Shown piece after piece: positions 47,138 through 59,929 of a DNA stretch of 64,000 nt (position 1 is its first letter; each line of letters opens with the position of its first letter). Under the pieces are notes generated by a model. That model made no database searches. It was not told the DNA's origin and was given only the letters and a program-made list of their open reading frames with translations. The position numbers and the translations under genes were made by a program. This DNA is from Rapana venosa (lineage: Eukaryota; Mollusca; Gastropoda; Neogastropoda; Muricidae): contig CM054162.1 of the NCBI GenBank assembly GCA_028751875.1, positions 2,304,290-2,368,289 on the forward strand, read 5' to 3'.

Positions 47138-47689
47138 GTCCCTGAAGTCAGAATGCCGCTACCTGCATGCTGGGTACACATGATTGAAATCGTCAAATTC
47201 TACCATTGGTGAACTAAGGAGCTGTAGCTGAGGAATGGAACAAAACACATACATCAGATAAAAATGTAAAGATGGAGAATAAGGAAAGAGACAGGGAGAA
47301 ATGCAGATAGAGACATTGGAAAAGAGAAAAAAGAAACAGAAACATTGAACGTAAGACAGGAAGACTGGGCAAAGAAACAACAACAGAAAACAAAATATTT
47401 GATTTTTTTTTTAAACCCCACACCTCAAAAGCATTTTTTTATAACTGAAACAGATGGGGGGAAGAAAAGGAGAAAGAGGGAAAGAGAGGGAGGAAAGGGC
47501 AGAGAGAGAGGAGGAGAAGAAAAGGGGAGACAGAGGACAGAGATAGTAGGGGAGAGGTGGGGTTTTTTTAGTTTTTTTTTTTTTTTTTGGGGGGGGGGTT
47601 GTTGGTTTTTTTCGAACTCGAACTCGAATATTTTAACGAGGGTAATTGGATAAGCCAGAGGCTTCTTCACACCAGGCCCTCATGGGGGA
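47138..47689. other. End of shared block and spacer, no gene seen
   Basis: Similarity to D ends at about 47237. The rest has GAGA-rich sequence (47455-47550), T and G homopolymers (47567-47598) and a short aactcgaactcgaat repeat at about 47614. No gene. Confidence 0.6.
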
Positions 47690-47969
47690 ACAAGTGAAAC
47701 AAACATGAATAAACCAATGAATCAACAAAAAAAATAGTGTCAAAAAGCAATGACATGAATCATTCAAATTGCCATTCAATTATTGGCTGAAGCCATGGAA
47801 TCAATGAAAGACCACAGATGTAAACCAATCGAATAAATAAACAAAATCAATTAAACACTGACAAACTCCTCTCCTTGACACCCACTTCCCTTAAACAAAA
47901 AAACTCTTCCCCAAAAATCAACACACACACACCACAACACACGCCACGCACGCGCGCCACACACACAAA

Positions 47970-48036
<67 letters not shown>

Positions 48037-48140
48037 CGCGTACATATGCACAGACACGCAACTACACGTGCGAGCTTGCACAAATCACACAAATCGTCCA
48101 GGATACAAATCCATACACATGAAACATTCCTCACATATCA
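47690..48140 (-). mobile_element. Retroposon relative of the 39717-40510 element
   Basis: The stretch 47690-47930 (ccattcaattattgg, aaacaaaatcaattaaaca, cacccacttcccttaaac) aligns by eye with 40240-40380. It is followed by a CGCG and CA tract (47940-48032), as that element is. The end to the right is uncertain and the left end with its tail is missing. Confidence 0.5.
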
Positions 48141-48264
48141 TAACAGCCTTATGTCATAATGATCAAAATACCATAACCACACATAAAAACCGTCAAAACC
48201 AAACAATGAACATTTTTTGAAGCACAAAATAAAAAAACAACACAGAGCATCAAAAAAAACACAC

Positions 48265-48325
48265 CACACACACACACCAACCCATACACACACACACACA
48301 CACACACAAAACACGCATAACACAC

Positions 48326-48394
<69 letters not shown>

Positions 48395-48412
48395 CACAAA
48401 ACCACACGTACT
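48265..48412. repeat. (CA)n microsatellite
   Basis: CA runs with AACAC and ATGC interruptions. Frames across it are artefacts. Confidence 0.95.
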
Positions 48413-48469
48413 CACACACATTTACGCGCGCTTCAACGCACATACACTCACACACACAGAGGGGCAACC

Positions 48470-48640
48470 AAGCCACGAGCACCCAATGCATAATACAAAA
48501 ACTAAACAAGTGTGGTGGTACGCTTTTTTGAAAGATGATAGACTACTTTTCTTTATAATGACTGGTTTTTCGTTCCAAAATTTGCTACCAGAATAAAAAA
48601 GGGATGACAAAACAGATCGGTTTCTTGGACGAGGTGAACA
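48470..48640 (-). pseudogene. LINE ORF2 C-terminus, part of the 48470-51224 element
   Basis: Minus-strand frame with NRSVLSSLFYSGSKFWNEKP and SLSSFKKAY. This is the FxxxGxxxWNxLP-then-FKKxL tail that ends many jockey/CR1-group LINE proteins. It lies in the right place and orientation to be the end of the element whose reverse transcriptase is at 48988-49494. Confidence 0.7.
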
Positions 48641-48987
48641 CACTGCATTTGTTACGAACAGTTTTAACAGGAAACCTCTGACAAAGATAAGAGGGTAGTT
48701 TATTCATAATCTTATACATAAATACACCTTATTTAAAAAACAAGAAAACTAAAAGGAAGAATTTTTCAACTCTTTGTAGCTATAAGTTTCTAAGGAAGTA
48801 TTTTCTAAGAAAATTTTAACTTTAAGAACGTTTATATACTCTCTCAAGTTGTAAACAGTTTTTACTTGCCAAATCCCAGCATGTAGATGCATAATCAAGA
48901 TCAGGTTTTATGTAAGCGTTAGAAGAATAGTTTTTTTAGTATTCTGATAAAGGGAAATATTTTATTCGGTTAATTGGAAATAGCTTC

Positions 48988-49494
48988 TTAATAAATTTTT
49001 TGAAATACTAAAAACATGATCAGCCCATGACAAGTTATTATGAATATGTAGACCAAGTAGTTTATATGACTGACTTCTTCTAATACTTTATCGTAAATCT
49101 TTATTCTATTTAGTTTGGTTTTAAAGTTTTGGCGCTTTTGTCTTGTTTCAACAACCATGAATTTTGATTTCAGTGGATGGAGAGACGTGTGATTGCACTC
49201 TGCCCATGCTGCTAGATTGTTAAAGTCTTTTTGCAAAATTTTACCTATAGAGTTAACATCATGATCCACTGAATGTATGGTAGTGTCGTCGGCAAAGAGT
49301 TCACAAGTGGAAGAAAGGTGAAGAGGAAGATCATTGATATATATTGAAAAGAGGACTGGCCCTAGCACGGAACCTTGAGGAATACCATACTTCACTGCAA
49401 AAGGACGACTATTTGAAACTTTATAACGCTTGTCTTCTTTTATCAAGAAAAAGTAATTAGTTTTAGTGAGTCGTGCATAAACCATACAAGCCAT
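48988..49494 (-). pseudogene. LINE reverse transcriptase palm fragment
   Basis: A 168-codon open frame on the minus strand. It has YGIPQGSVLGPVLFSIYIND (about residues 37-56) and then CELFADDT with the catalytic aspartate pair (about residues 64-71). LQKDFNNLAAWAECNHTSLH and K-S-K-F-M follow. These are the conserved central blocks of non-LTR reverse transcriptases of the jockey/CR1 group. The frame ends before the thumb region, and the N-terminal fingers are not in frame. The region 49500-50800 contains decayed fragments consistent with the missing N-terminal part, for example SGFRENNS-like codons near 49640. Inactive. Confidence 0.85.
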
Positions 49495-50807
49495 TTCCTT
49501 TACTAGGAGGTTGTGATTTAATTTTCAAATCTTGGCAAAGTCTACAAAAGTTCTCCATTAAGATATTATTGTTAATTTTAAAGCCAACTCCTAATATTGC
49601 TGATGCAGTATGACAGAATTATTTTCTCTAAAGCCACTTGATTAGGATGAAAAAAATTTTGTTTAGTAAAATGGACAGAAGATGTTCTTTAAATGCTTTC
49701 TAAAGGTTAGATAAGATAGATAACAAATAGGTCGATAGTTGAAGGGGCCCCTTTGATCTCCAGGTTAAAAAACATATAAACTTTGCATCTTTAAACATTT
49801 GAGGATAACAACTTTTTTCAAATATAGATTATAGAATATTAAGAAAGTTCAAAAGATTACTTGCGTGAAAAAATCAAAATTTCTGTCCCAAAATACTAAG
49901 CCCCCGAACTTTTTGCTTAAAAAATGAACAACCAATCTTAGCACTTCAAGAACCAAACCCTAAAAATTTTAAGGACCATTGAGAACTTAATGACTGAGTT
50001 ACAAAATTTCTGTAAAAAGGAACTCATGAATCGACGGTCAATGATTACAATTGTTCTCCAAAAACACAAGTGTTTATTGATATTTTTTTTCAGAAGACCC
50101 ATAAACCCGATAAGCACACGATGAAGATGATTGCCGCTAACTGATTAATTGCTTTCCAGAGAGACTTTGCGTCCTTCTTAATGATATAACTCACAAAATA
50201 TTATTTTTTTGCAATTTGTTTCATAAATGTCATTTTTAAGCGCTCCTTTAAAATTTTTTATCTTTCCGTTTTTTAAGTATGTATCTCGGACAGCTAAAAG
50301 GCTTCAGTGATTTCATATTTAAACCCGGGTGGTTTTAATCTCAGCTTATTACACATTTGATTCTAAGGGGGCATGACCTTTAAAGATTTACGAAAAATAC
50401 TATACCAAATTTCAAGTGCTTTGTTTGTCAGTAAACTGAAAACATTTAAGAAGTTTGCTTACATAATCGGACAAAATCTTTCTGCTTTAACGTTTAAGCT
50501 GCAAAAGAAATGTTTTGTGTTTTCATCTGGGTATTTTATCACTTTTATAGACCAAAGTAATTTCATCATGATATGATTGCTAAGACCATAGACAGATACA
50601 GACAGTTCTCTAATGTTAATGGATGTTGTGATATAGGTCCAATCAGTGTTTCAGAATGTAGTGTTTTCTTTGTGGAGTGTTTACAATTGCGACAATTTTT
50701 ACCCTCAAATATTTTTTCCATTTATCATTAGGCTTAAGTAAATCAATATTGAAATCACCGAGTAAAATAATTTCAGTTGAATAGTTACAAACATCATCCA
50801 TCTTTTG

Positions 50808-51224
50808 TTAAAAATTATCAAACCAACTAATGCGTTCATTTGGGTTTCGATACAAAAATCCGACTAGTGTTGGTTTTTCTCCTTTCCGGCGTACTTCTAG
50901 CCGTATACATTCAATGCCATAGTTATCAAAAAATGTTATCTGCTTATAATTTACTGACTGATGTGTATAAGTTATTAACCCTGTTTCTAATTTGGTTTTG
51001 GCATCTCGTCTGATAGAACTATAGCTCGGAACTGATATTATATCATCTGAAACACTATGTGACAACCTTGACTCAGAAAAGCCAAAAATATGAAAGGGAC
51101 TATTTACATTTGACAAAACGGAGGGCAAATCTGAAACTTTATTTAGCAGATGACAAACATTTAAAAAGCCTACTTTGAGACCATATGTAGTTAGACATCC
51201 ATTGGAATTAGACAGTTTTGTCAT
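50808..51224 (-). pseudogene. LINE endonuclease (APE/EEP-type) N-terminal fragment
   Basis: A 138-codon open frame on the minus strand. It has LKVGFLNVCHLLNKVSDLPS and FHIFGFSESRLS with the catalytic glutamate region. VPSYSSIRRD, TGLITYTH and GIECIRLEVRR follow. This is the exonuclease-endonuclease-phosphatase fold at the start of LINE ORF2. The histidine-containing C-terminal catalytic part (SDHxP) is not present in this frame. The spacing of about 1.3 kb to the reverse transcriptase piece fits one 5'-to-3' decayed element of about 2.75 kb, 48470-51224. Confidence 0.85.
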
Positions 51225-51625
51225 AGTTTATAGAATTAGTCAAAACAACGGAAAATTGATACACTATAATAATCTTGTTCTGAAATCTCATAATTTTAGC
51301 AAACCACAATACAAATTTTCAAAAGGAGACTAATAATTAATGCAAAAATATATCTCCACAACACTTTCTCCCCCAAAAAGCACAAAAACAAAGAGCAGAG
51401 TTCAAAATTTGAAAGTGAAAATACCAATACAATACAAATTTAAAGAACCAATGAAAGCGAAAGCAAGCACAACTTTAAAGTGAATGCAAAACAAACCACA
51501 AACACTGAGTCAATCCAAAAATAACGTTGACTGTCCAGTATTAAACTCTGTCAAGAGAGAATATTTTTGTGTTACTTTATGACTTTAATCAGTTCATTAT
51601 AACATCCCGCTGAGTCAATGTCCTG
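51225..51625. other. A-rich spacer, no gene seen
   Basis: AT-rich flanking sequence upstream of the LINE. It may contain the LINE 5' part, but I cannot recognise it. Confidence 0.5.
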
Positions 51626-51627
<2 letters not shown>

Positions 51628-51690
<63 letters not shown>

Positions 51691-51712
51691 CCACACACAA
51701 CCATCACACGCA
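51628..51712. repeat. (CA)n microsatellite
   Basis: CA runs interrupted by ACCAC. Confidence 0.95.
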
Positions 51713-51779
51713 CACGTTAAATCCTGTTCTGCTTTTCGTAAGAGTAGGCCATTGTGTGCCGGTGGGAACAGATGACAGA

Positions 51780-51900
51780 ATTCACAAATCTGCATACACA
51801 CCGGGACAGGATGTAAAAAAGCACATAAATGCTTATTCCATTATCCTCGATATAAAGAATGAAAAAAATATAAAAGAATGAAAAAAATAATAAATAAATA
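51780..51900 (+). mobile_element. Retroposon 3' end, plus-strand copy
   Basis: It contains ggatgtaaaaaagcacataa and then tgcttattccattatcctcg, the reverse complement of the 3' end seen at 34246-34374 and 39717-39860. It is followed by an AAAGAATG-type repetitive tail. It is the same family in the opposite orientation, with a different tail. Confidence 0.65.
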
Positions 51901-51964
51901 AACCACACACAGACCACACACACTACACAACACAGACCACACACACACACACATACCACACAGC

Positions 51965-52360
51965 TGACATGCATACACCCATATACAATCAAAACATGCA
52001 CGTGCCTCTCACGAAGCACTGCCAGCATGCCTTCCCTAGGATGTGCACCTTGCACGCTCTGCCCAGCCTGCACAGCACGTGTGCGCCCCCAGGGTGCACA
52101 ACATACATACGTCTCTCGCGAAAACAACGTGCAGCGTCCCTCAGGGTGCACATAAGGCGTGTCCCACAGGGAAACACCCCCTCAGTAGGCCCAGCATGCG
52201 GACCCCCAAGAAGCTCACTGTTCCTGTACACTTCAGGAAGCACAGCATACATGCACCTACCTTCAAGAACAGCATACATCAGCCACCCGATACATGCACG
52301 TCTTTTCCACCAAATACAGCAGGCATCCACTCAATATAGGCACCACAGGCATGTTCACAT
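51965..52360. repeat. GC-rich degenerate minisatellite, period about 23-28 bases
   Basis: Motifs such as cccccagggtgcac, ccctcagggtgcac and ccctaggatgtgcac recur at about 53-54-base spacing with weaker copies between, implying a period near 27. The right half has agcatacatgcacc-type units. It is clearly richer in GC than its surroundings. Open frames exist on both strands (up to 144 codons) but look like repeat translation. Confidence 0.6.
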
Positions 52361-52373
52361 GGATGCACACAAG

Positions 52374-52411
52374 AACACACACACACACTTACACACTTAC
52401 ACACACACACT

Positions 52412-52453
<42 letters not shown>

Positions 52454-52456
52454 TTC
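52374..52456. repeat. (CA)n microsatellite
   Basis: CA runs interrupted by TTACAC and CACTC. Confidence 0.95.
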
Positions 52457-52616
52457 ATCTAATTGTCAGCTTTTTGCAGAGTTAATCAGTCTTGAAGGTG
52501 CAGAATAGTATATGATTTTCTTCTTCTAGTTCTTTTGTTTTGTTTTGTTTGTTTGTTTGGATTTTTTGTTAAAGCATGTTTGTTGCCACTCACAACTTTG
52601 GACGTTAGTGGCTTGC

Positions 52617-52832
52617 ACCAAGAGACAGAGAAAGGGATAGAGAGGAGACAGAGAGTGGGAGAGACAGAGAGACAGACAGAGAGAGAGACAGAGAGAGGGA
52701 GAGACAGAGAGAGGGAGAGACAGAGAGAGGGAGAGACAGAGATAAAGACAGGAAGAGACAGAGAGACAGAGAGAGAGAGCAGAGAGACAGAGAGGGAGAG
52801 AAGAGACAGAGAGAGACACAGAGAGAGAACAA
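52617..52832. repeat. GAGACAGA-type polypurine tract
   Basis: A GAGACAGAGAGAGG unit recurs several times. From 52833 to 53260 there is AT-rich sequence without a gene. Confidence 0.9.
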
Positions 52833-53259
52833 AATATAGTAAAAATAAAAATAAAGCAAATAACTAGAGAGACAAACCAAATATTAATATTTACAATATA
52901 AAATACAAACAAGAATAACACTAGAAAAAGAGAAAGAGCAAGTGAATATGACAAAAATTCACACTACAAAAATAACAAATTCAACAACCAGGAAAAGTAG
53001 ACAAACAGAAAAGAAAATAAGGTTGGTGGAAAAAGGTCATGGATTTTTCTTTTTATTCTTGGTTAGTTTGTTTTTTCTCTGAAAGCAATATATTTTTTGT
53101 ATTTTGGTTTTCCGCTTCACAGCAAGTATGAGTTATAGTTCAAATAAAGAAAACATAAAATATATGAATAAATAAAAAAACCAAGGTAATGAAACTGCTA
53201 AAACAAATATGCATGCAAGAAAATATATTTAAAAAATGATGAAAAAGAAAGAAAAGAAG

Positions 53260-53560
53260 AAACAGATACAAATAAGAATGAAAGAAAGAGAAAGAAAGAC
53301 TGAAAGAAAGAAAGTAAGAAGAAAGAAAGAAAAAAAAGAAAGAGAAAGAAGAAAAAGAGGAAAACGGAAGACAGACAGAAAGAAAAAACAAGAAAATAAG
53401 AAAGCAAGACAGACAGAAAGAAATAAACAGAAAGAAAGAAAGAGAAAGAAAAATGTAAAAAAAGAAAGGGAAACAAGAAAGAAAGAAAAAAGGAAATACA
53501 AAAAGAGAGAAAGGGCGAGAGGGAGAGAGAGAGAGGGGGGGGGGGGGAGAGAGAAAGCAA
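53260..53560. repeat. GAAA-rich polypurine tract
   Basis: GAAAGAAA and AAAGAAG repeats with a G run at 53536-53547. It probably overlaps the left edge of copy D. The long K/R/E and S/F/L frames (over 170 codons) are artefacts. Confidence 0.85.
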
Positions 53561-53799
53561 GAGAGAAGGAGAGAAAGATACAAAGAAAAAAACAAGGAAA
53601 GAAAGAAAACAAAAGCCAAAGAACGAACATAAAAGAAAGAACGAAAGGACGACAAAAAGATGGAAAAAAGAGAGAAAGTGACAAAAAAGAAAGCATGCAC
53701 GGATGCAAACAAGCAGGAGTGAAAAAAGAGCCGAATGAAGTGAAACAAATCGATAGAAAAGTAAAGGTATAGAGAAAGAATTCAAATAATCTTAAAAGA

Positions 53800-53820
53800 A
53801 GAGAAAGAGAGAGAGAGAGT

Positions 53821-53879
<59 letters not shown>

Positions 53880-53974
53880 CAGACAGACAGACAGGCAGAC
53901 AGACATACAGACCTACTGTGAGGAGAGAGAGACAGACGGACAGATAAAGAAAGAAAACAAAACAACAATAAAAA

Positions 53975-54045
<71 letters not shown>
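53800..54045. repeat. GA, GACA and TA microsatellites
   Basis: GA to 53871, GACA to 53910, then a pure TA run at about 53978-54041. The TA run is not present at this point in A or C. Confidence 0.95.
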
Positions 54046-54239
54046 AGTATTTATATTTATTACATCTGTATTTGCATATGTCAGGAAGCAGAAGCTTTAG
54101 AACTGTCAGGATAATGTGTGTGTCTAAATTACCTTGGTATTTATCCTAACATAAACCAACACTTCTAGGAGACATCTTTCTCATAAAAGAAACTGGTTTT
54201 GCCTCTTTCTTGATTTTGTTGGATGCTCGTTTTGTTGTT

Positions 54240-54362
54240 TTTTCTTCTTCTCTTTTGTTGATATTTCTTCTTCTTCTCTCTTCTTCTTCTTTCTTCTTCT
54301 TCTTCTTCTTCTTCTTCTTCTTCTTCTTCTTCTTCTTCTTCTTCTCTTCTTTTCTTCTCCTC
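54240..54362. repeat. TTC polypyrimidine tract
   Basis: Nearly pure TTC from 54290. Counterpart of 9590-9735 and 36466-36560. Confidence 0.95.
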
Positions 54363-54719
54363 CTCCTGAATTTTGTTGACTTGTTCAAGGTCAAGTTTCG
54401 ATTATTTTTGTCGGTTGTTTTTTCCATTCTTTTGTTTTCTACTAGTTTTGGATTATTTTCAATTTTTGGAAGATATGTACAAAAGCCTGATTCTTTACCT
54501 ATTACAAATTCAATACGTCAGTCAACCAATCATTCAGTTAGCCAATTAATCAATCAATCAATTAATCATCCAATCAATCATTAAATCACTTTTCTTCGAT
54601 TTCTTATTTTTTCGCTTCGAAACTCCTCTTCATTTCTTCTTCTTTGAATTCTTCATTTCATTGTTCTTCTTCAATGATGTCGTCACTTTTTACATGATCA
54701 TTATTGCCACAACCACAAA

Positions 54720-54755
54720 ATGCATCATCATAATGACCACCATCATCATCACCAC

Positions 54756-54797
<42 letters not shown>

Positions 54798-54850
54798 AAT
54801 CATCATCATCATCATCATCATTATCATCACCACCACCACCACCACTACCC
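54720..54850. repeat. (CAT)n/(CAC)n microsatellite
   Basis: About 100 bases of nearly pure CAT followed by CACCAC. It is much more regular than in A and C. From 54851 to 56180 there is conserved spacer without a gene. Confidence 0.95.
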
Positions 54851-56189
54851 TGATCACGACCACTATTATGCAGCAAATAGAAAGTATGTTATATCAGCAG
54901 CAAATACAGATGGGATTTATGAAATAGACACAGCTGATTTACAAACACAAAACAAAGGGACAGACGCAATCACCCAGTGGACAGGTACATTCACTTTCAT
55001 TCCACTGCGTCCACGAGGTCGTGAAGTCGAATCTTGGCAGCGTCTGGTGAATTAAGGGGCCAGTATCACCTAAGGAAATGAAACAAAAATCTTTTTGTCG
55101 AAGACATTTGCATGACACATGTCATTCTGTAGATAAATATATCTCGGTTTATCCCTAACAATTTTTTTTCCCCAAACTACCACAGAATTGCAATATCCCG
55201 ACATAATTATGTGGGGTAGGTAAAGGGTAAAAAAATACCGGTTCACCCAAAAAAAGCTCGCCCAGTTTCATATCGACATCTACTGACAAAACGGCGTGTT
55301 TTGATTGCATGTGGTACTAAGATATGTAACGAAGTTATTTCCCATGTGAAAATTACGTCCCCTGGGTATCGGGCTCAAAAGTGATAATTTTGAGTGGTGT
55401 TTGCTACTTTTAGGGTGTTCTTGGCTGTTTGTGATTAAGCCATCACTTCAGACAAGAAAAGAAGAAAAATACTTCTTGTAAATCGTATATTTCATAGAAA
55501 TAGATTCACAAAGCCACGAAAATCTACCAGATGTTGAGAGGATGTGGCAGAGCATAAGCACGAAGACAGTGGTGAAGAAGAATCAGATGAATCAGAACGG
55601 AAAAGTGGTGTCACTGTCACGCCCTCTCAATAGGAGCAGAAACTGTTTGGTATGCACAGCATTCTAGGGGATTCTAAGGAGGAAATGAATAAAACTGATG
55701 AAGAAGAGAACGATAGATGACCTGATTTTAAAGCGTAAAAAACATATGTACAAATATAATATCCCATAAACACTAAACAGGATTAAACCTTAAGCTTCAG
55801 AACTTCTGTGAACATAACAATAACCTGCCCGTTCATTCTGCTTTAAAAACATTTGATAATGGGAAAGTACGTATAAATCAACATGCAAAAGGAACACCAA
55901 GAAAGCAAAGTACATACAAATAAAACAACAACAACAACGAAGGAGAAAGAGAATATGTAACACTGTCACCACAAAAAACAGAACAAAAGGGAGAATAAGT
56001 TAAATAAACCCCAAAACGTACGATTAAGATGCAAAAAAGACAGTTTTAAGAGAAAGAAAACAAAAATGAATGATAGGGAAAAACCCATACAAGTGGAAAA
56101 AAAAGAAAATAACAAGGGAAAATAAGGAAAAGTATCCAAAATATAAAGTAATGGAAAAAAGTGTGATCTATATCTATATCTCTATTATC

Positions 56190-56191
56190 CA

Positions 56192-56231
<40 letters not shown>

Positions 56232-56299
56232 TCTCTGTATATAATATATATATATATTATATATAAAATATATATATATATATATATATACATATATAC

Positions 56300-56362
<63 letters not shown>
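56190..56362. repeat. CT then TA microsatellites
   Basis: Same order as 11925-12060 and 38290-38585, with about 125 bases of TA-rich sequence. Confidence 0.95.
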
Positions 56363-56363
<1 letters not shown>

Positions 56364-56609
56364 CAACAAAACAAGCAGAAAGACACAAGCAAAATTGCAC
56401 ACTAATGACAAAGTACGCCTAAAAGTTTCAGGTCAAAGAATATAATTGTGAATTTAAAAAAAACAAAAAAAACAACAACAACAAAACTGCAAGAGAAACT
56501 AGCAAAAAAAGCAAATTGTGTGCGTGGGAAATACTGGATATTTTTCTCTGGAGAAATAAATCCCACTATTTCTTTTTTTTTAAATATGTTTTTGAAAACA
56601 AAGTGTTTA

Positions 56610-56610
<1 letters not shown>

Positions 56611-56644
<34 letters not shown>

Positions 56645-56688
56645 GTGTGTGTGTGTGTTGTGTGCATTCTGTTTTTGCTAAACGCTGT

Positions 56689-56749
<61 letters not shown>

Positions 56750-56762
56750 TGTGTGTGTGTGT
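56611..56762. repeat. (GT)n microsatellite
   Basis: Two GT runs around the conserved attctgtttttgctaaac island. From 56763 to 57340 there is A-rich spacer without a gene, with the ggcagcgcaacgc block near 57277. Confidence 0.95.
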
Positions 56763-57339
56763 CTTAATTTCATTGTAGCTATTAAGCACAAGCGCGTGAA
56801 TTTGGAAAAAAAAGGTCACTTGATAATACAAGCAAGAACACACACACATAGAATAAGTAAAAAAGAAACGAAAAGAATACAAGGAAAGCCAAGAAGGCTT
56901 AAGTAAGGGATACAAAACAAGAAAAGAGAAAGAAAGACATACATAAAAACGACCATGCGTAAAATGAACGAGAACATGGAACAAAATAGGAAATAGGAAC
57001 AAACCAAAAGGGAAAGAAACTGGAAAACAAAAAGCGAAATAAAGAAAGAAAGATATATGTGGGGGGTTTTTAAACGATAATGCCCTATAACAATCATCTT
57101 GAAAGACAGTATCTGATTTCAATCTTTGCCCTCCAAAGGGGACATTTTCAGATGCTAAATTGTAACGTCACGCTTGGAATCATTCTAAAATAGCTGCTAG
57201 GATTTTTTTTAAGCAAATAAAACAAAAATCAGTGAAGTGGGTGGGATACGCTGGGCCTGATTTGTCAGGCGCTTAACGGCAGCGCAACGCTTCTTCGCTC
57301 CAATGATAGACAACAATAGCTGCTGTCTGAGTGATTGAT

Positions 57340-57495
57340 GACAAAGAAAGAAGAAGACAGAAAAAAAGGAGAAGAAGAAGAAGAAAGAGAAGAGAAGAAG
57401 AAGAAAAAAGAAGAAAAGGAGAAGAAGGAAGAAGAAAGAAGAAGAAGAAGAAGAAGAAGAAGAAGAGAAGAAGAAAAGAAGAAAAAGAGAAGAAA
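57340..57495. repeat. GAA polypurine tract
   Basis: An uninterrupted counterpart of the GAA tract that is split by an insertion in C. From 57496 to 58190 there is A-rich spacer without a gene. Confidence 0.95.
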
Positions 57496-58195
57496 TAGGG
57501 AAGGGAAGGGTAAAGAGAAGATAAAAAGTGGAGCATACCGAAAACAAGACAAACAATGTACAGAGAGACAGAGTAAACTAGACATAAAAAGGGCAAACCG
57601 CAGAGGAACCAAATGAAATAATAAGACATGTAGAGCCCCCTCCACCCCCACTTTTAAAAATCAGATCATGTATAGAAAACAAGACAGAGGGAAATACCAA
57701 ATATGTAGTCAGATTTTTAAAAAAATCAAAGAAAAAAGACAATATAAATGCATTTCTTTTTCAATGGAAAACGGTGAGATACATGAAAAATTAAAAAAAA
57801 GCAAATCCAATAAAAACAACAGAGAGAAAAAGAAAGTTCATCCAATAATTACTTACAGATGATGTAAAACTGTCATATCATACACCAAATCAACAATCAC
57901 GACGAAAACAAAAACGCAGATTTATGAGGACAAGAAAATAACTACAAAAGCAAAACCAAGATTAAAAAACACTAAACCACAAAAATATGAACATTACAAT
58001 TATAGAAACCTCATCAACACACCCATATTTGTGGAAGAATAACATCTCTGATAATTAAAAAACAAATTGAAAGGATATGGGATATAATCAAACAATCAAG
58101 CAGTCAAACAAAAAACAATCTAAACAAAATCAAACCAGCTGATGCTGTTAGTCTTGCTATTTGTGTAAAATCTCCTTCCCTATGTTATGCTATGT

Positions 58196-58218
58196 GTGTC
58201 TCTGTCTCTCTGTATGTC

Positions 58219-58262
<44 letters not shown>

Positions 58263-58263
58263 A

Positions 58264-58303
<40 letters not shown>

Positions 58304-58338
58304 TCTCTCTCTCTCTTCCTCTCTTCCTCTCTCTCTGT
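58196..58338. repeat. TCTG then (CT)n microsatellite
   Basis: Followed by the gacagggcggtaattag landmark. From 58380 to 59210 there is AT-rich spacer without a gene. Confidence 0.95.
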
Positions 58339-59214
58339 GACAGGGCGGTAATTAGATTACCTCCCCTGCGATCACAGACCTGAGGCAGCGTGGTGTTTCT
58401 AAATTGGGAACATCTACCCATTGTGAGAGGCTCTGTCCTGTCAGATCACATATCTCTACTTTCTTGTTCTTCACAATTCTTCTTGGTCTTTGCAATTCTT
58501 TTTACAGTTCTTTCTAATCCTCTTTCATATGATAAGTTTGTGGGGACTTAAAAAGGCGACATGTATATGGTTATTGGTTAGATTTTCAGGAAGAAATAAC
58601 TAACTATCCCCCTCTGCAAAACATTTGATTTTAGATATTGCTGTCTTGTTTACATCACTTTGTGTGATAAGAATAAAGCAAAGGGAAGCAAGACATGGAG
58701 AAGAGGAATTAAGCAAAGCAATAATTAATGGGGGAAATTGAAAGGAAGAAAAACTGGATTACTGGACAAAGAAACAAGCAAAATGTAACTTGAAAATAAA
58801 ACAAGAAGGGAGAAATAATCAATAAATGAACAAGAACATTAAAAGAACATGATAGACAAAACAGAAGTTAAGGAAAGCACAGAAAAAGAACGTTTGCTCT
58901 GTTGAACTTAACCAAACATAGCCACAACAGAAACTGCTTTGCTTCATAAAAATGAACCAAAACAAAGCAAATAAAGCATCAGAAAGTTAAAACACTGAAA
59001 TGAAGTAACACCACAATCTTTCTTTTAAAAAACCCAATACTTTAAATACCATAAAACAGAGGGAAAGTGAGGACCAGTATATGAAGCAGAGAGAGCAAGT
59101 GACCTCAGTGGAAACAAAATACACTTCCTCTGCTAAAAAAAGTACTGGCTTTTGATTTGAATTCACTCTTTTCGTGCATACACATTGTTCTCCCTGTTTC
59201 AATACAGTAATAAA

Positions 59215-59268
<54 letters not shown>

Positions 59269-59685
59269 ATGTGTGTGTGCACGTGCGTGCATTTGCTTGA
59301 TGTTACCCTCATTTCTACCATTCTCAACATTTCTTCTTTGGCTGACATATATGTTGGATACTGCTGAACGATTCAATGCTTGTGACATATGTAAAATCTA
59401 ATAGGCTACCTCGTGCTTCTCTCTTTCTCCAACACCATCCTGTTGGAGCATGGACCTGTTGATAACAAATAGGTCTGTCACTGACTTTTGGGGCGTTCTT
59501 TTTTGCAAGACTGGTGATTTTCACGTTCAATTTCCCACCTGTGAAATGGGTTCGTAACCAGTAAACAGGTTCAGGTAATGCATAATACTGTTTTCAGTGC
59601 GGTAAAGAAAACCTAATTGTGTTTGTGTTTGCCTGAGCCTGCACATGTGCGCGCGCGCGCGTGTGTGTGTGTGTGTGTGTGTGTG

Positions 59686-59752
<67 letters not shown>

Positions 59753-59760
59753 TGTGTGTG
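59215..59760 (+). repeat. GT tracts flanking a single subrepeat module, copy D
   Basis: GT at 59215-59290, module to 59647 (tgacatatatgttggatac, gttgataacaaatagg), then CGCG and about 110 bases of GT. Same layout as 42376-42878. Confidence 0.85.
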
Positions 59761-59929
59761 TCAAAACATAATTTTCCCTATCTTCTTCCTGACCTTGTCC
59801 TCATCCAACACCTATAGATTTCTATGCATCTCTAACTCTCCTCCTCTTTCTCAAAGAAAATGACATATTTGAGTTTGTCTTCTTCATGTTTTCTGTATTG
59901 ACTATTTCTTCATTAATTTCTTCTTCGCC

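Noticed and set aside
52043..52339. Possible secreted or cysteine-containing small protein
   Set aside because: No signal peptide is visible, and frames are open on both strands because the underlying repeat has a period divisible by three.
53140..53906. Frames over 200 codons rich in F/S/L near the left edge of copy D
   Set aside because: They are the reverse reading of GAAA and GA tracts. No domain is visible and they are not conserved in A or C.
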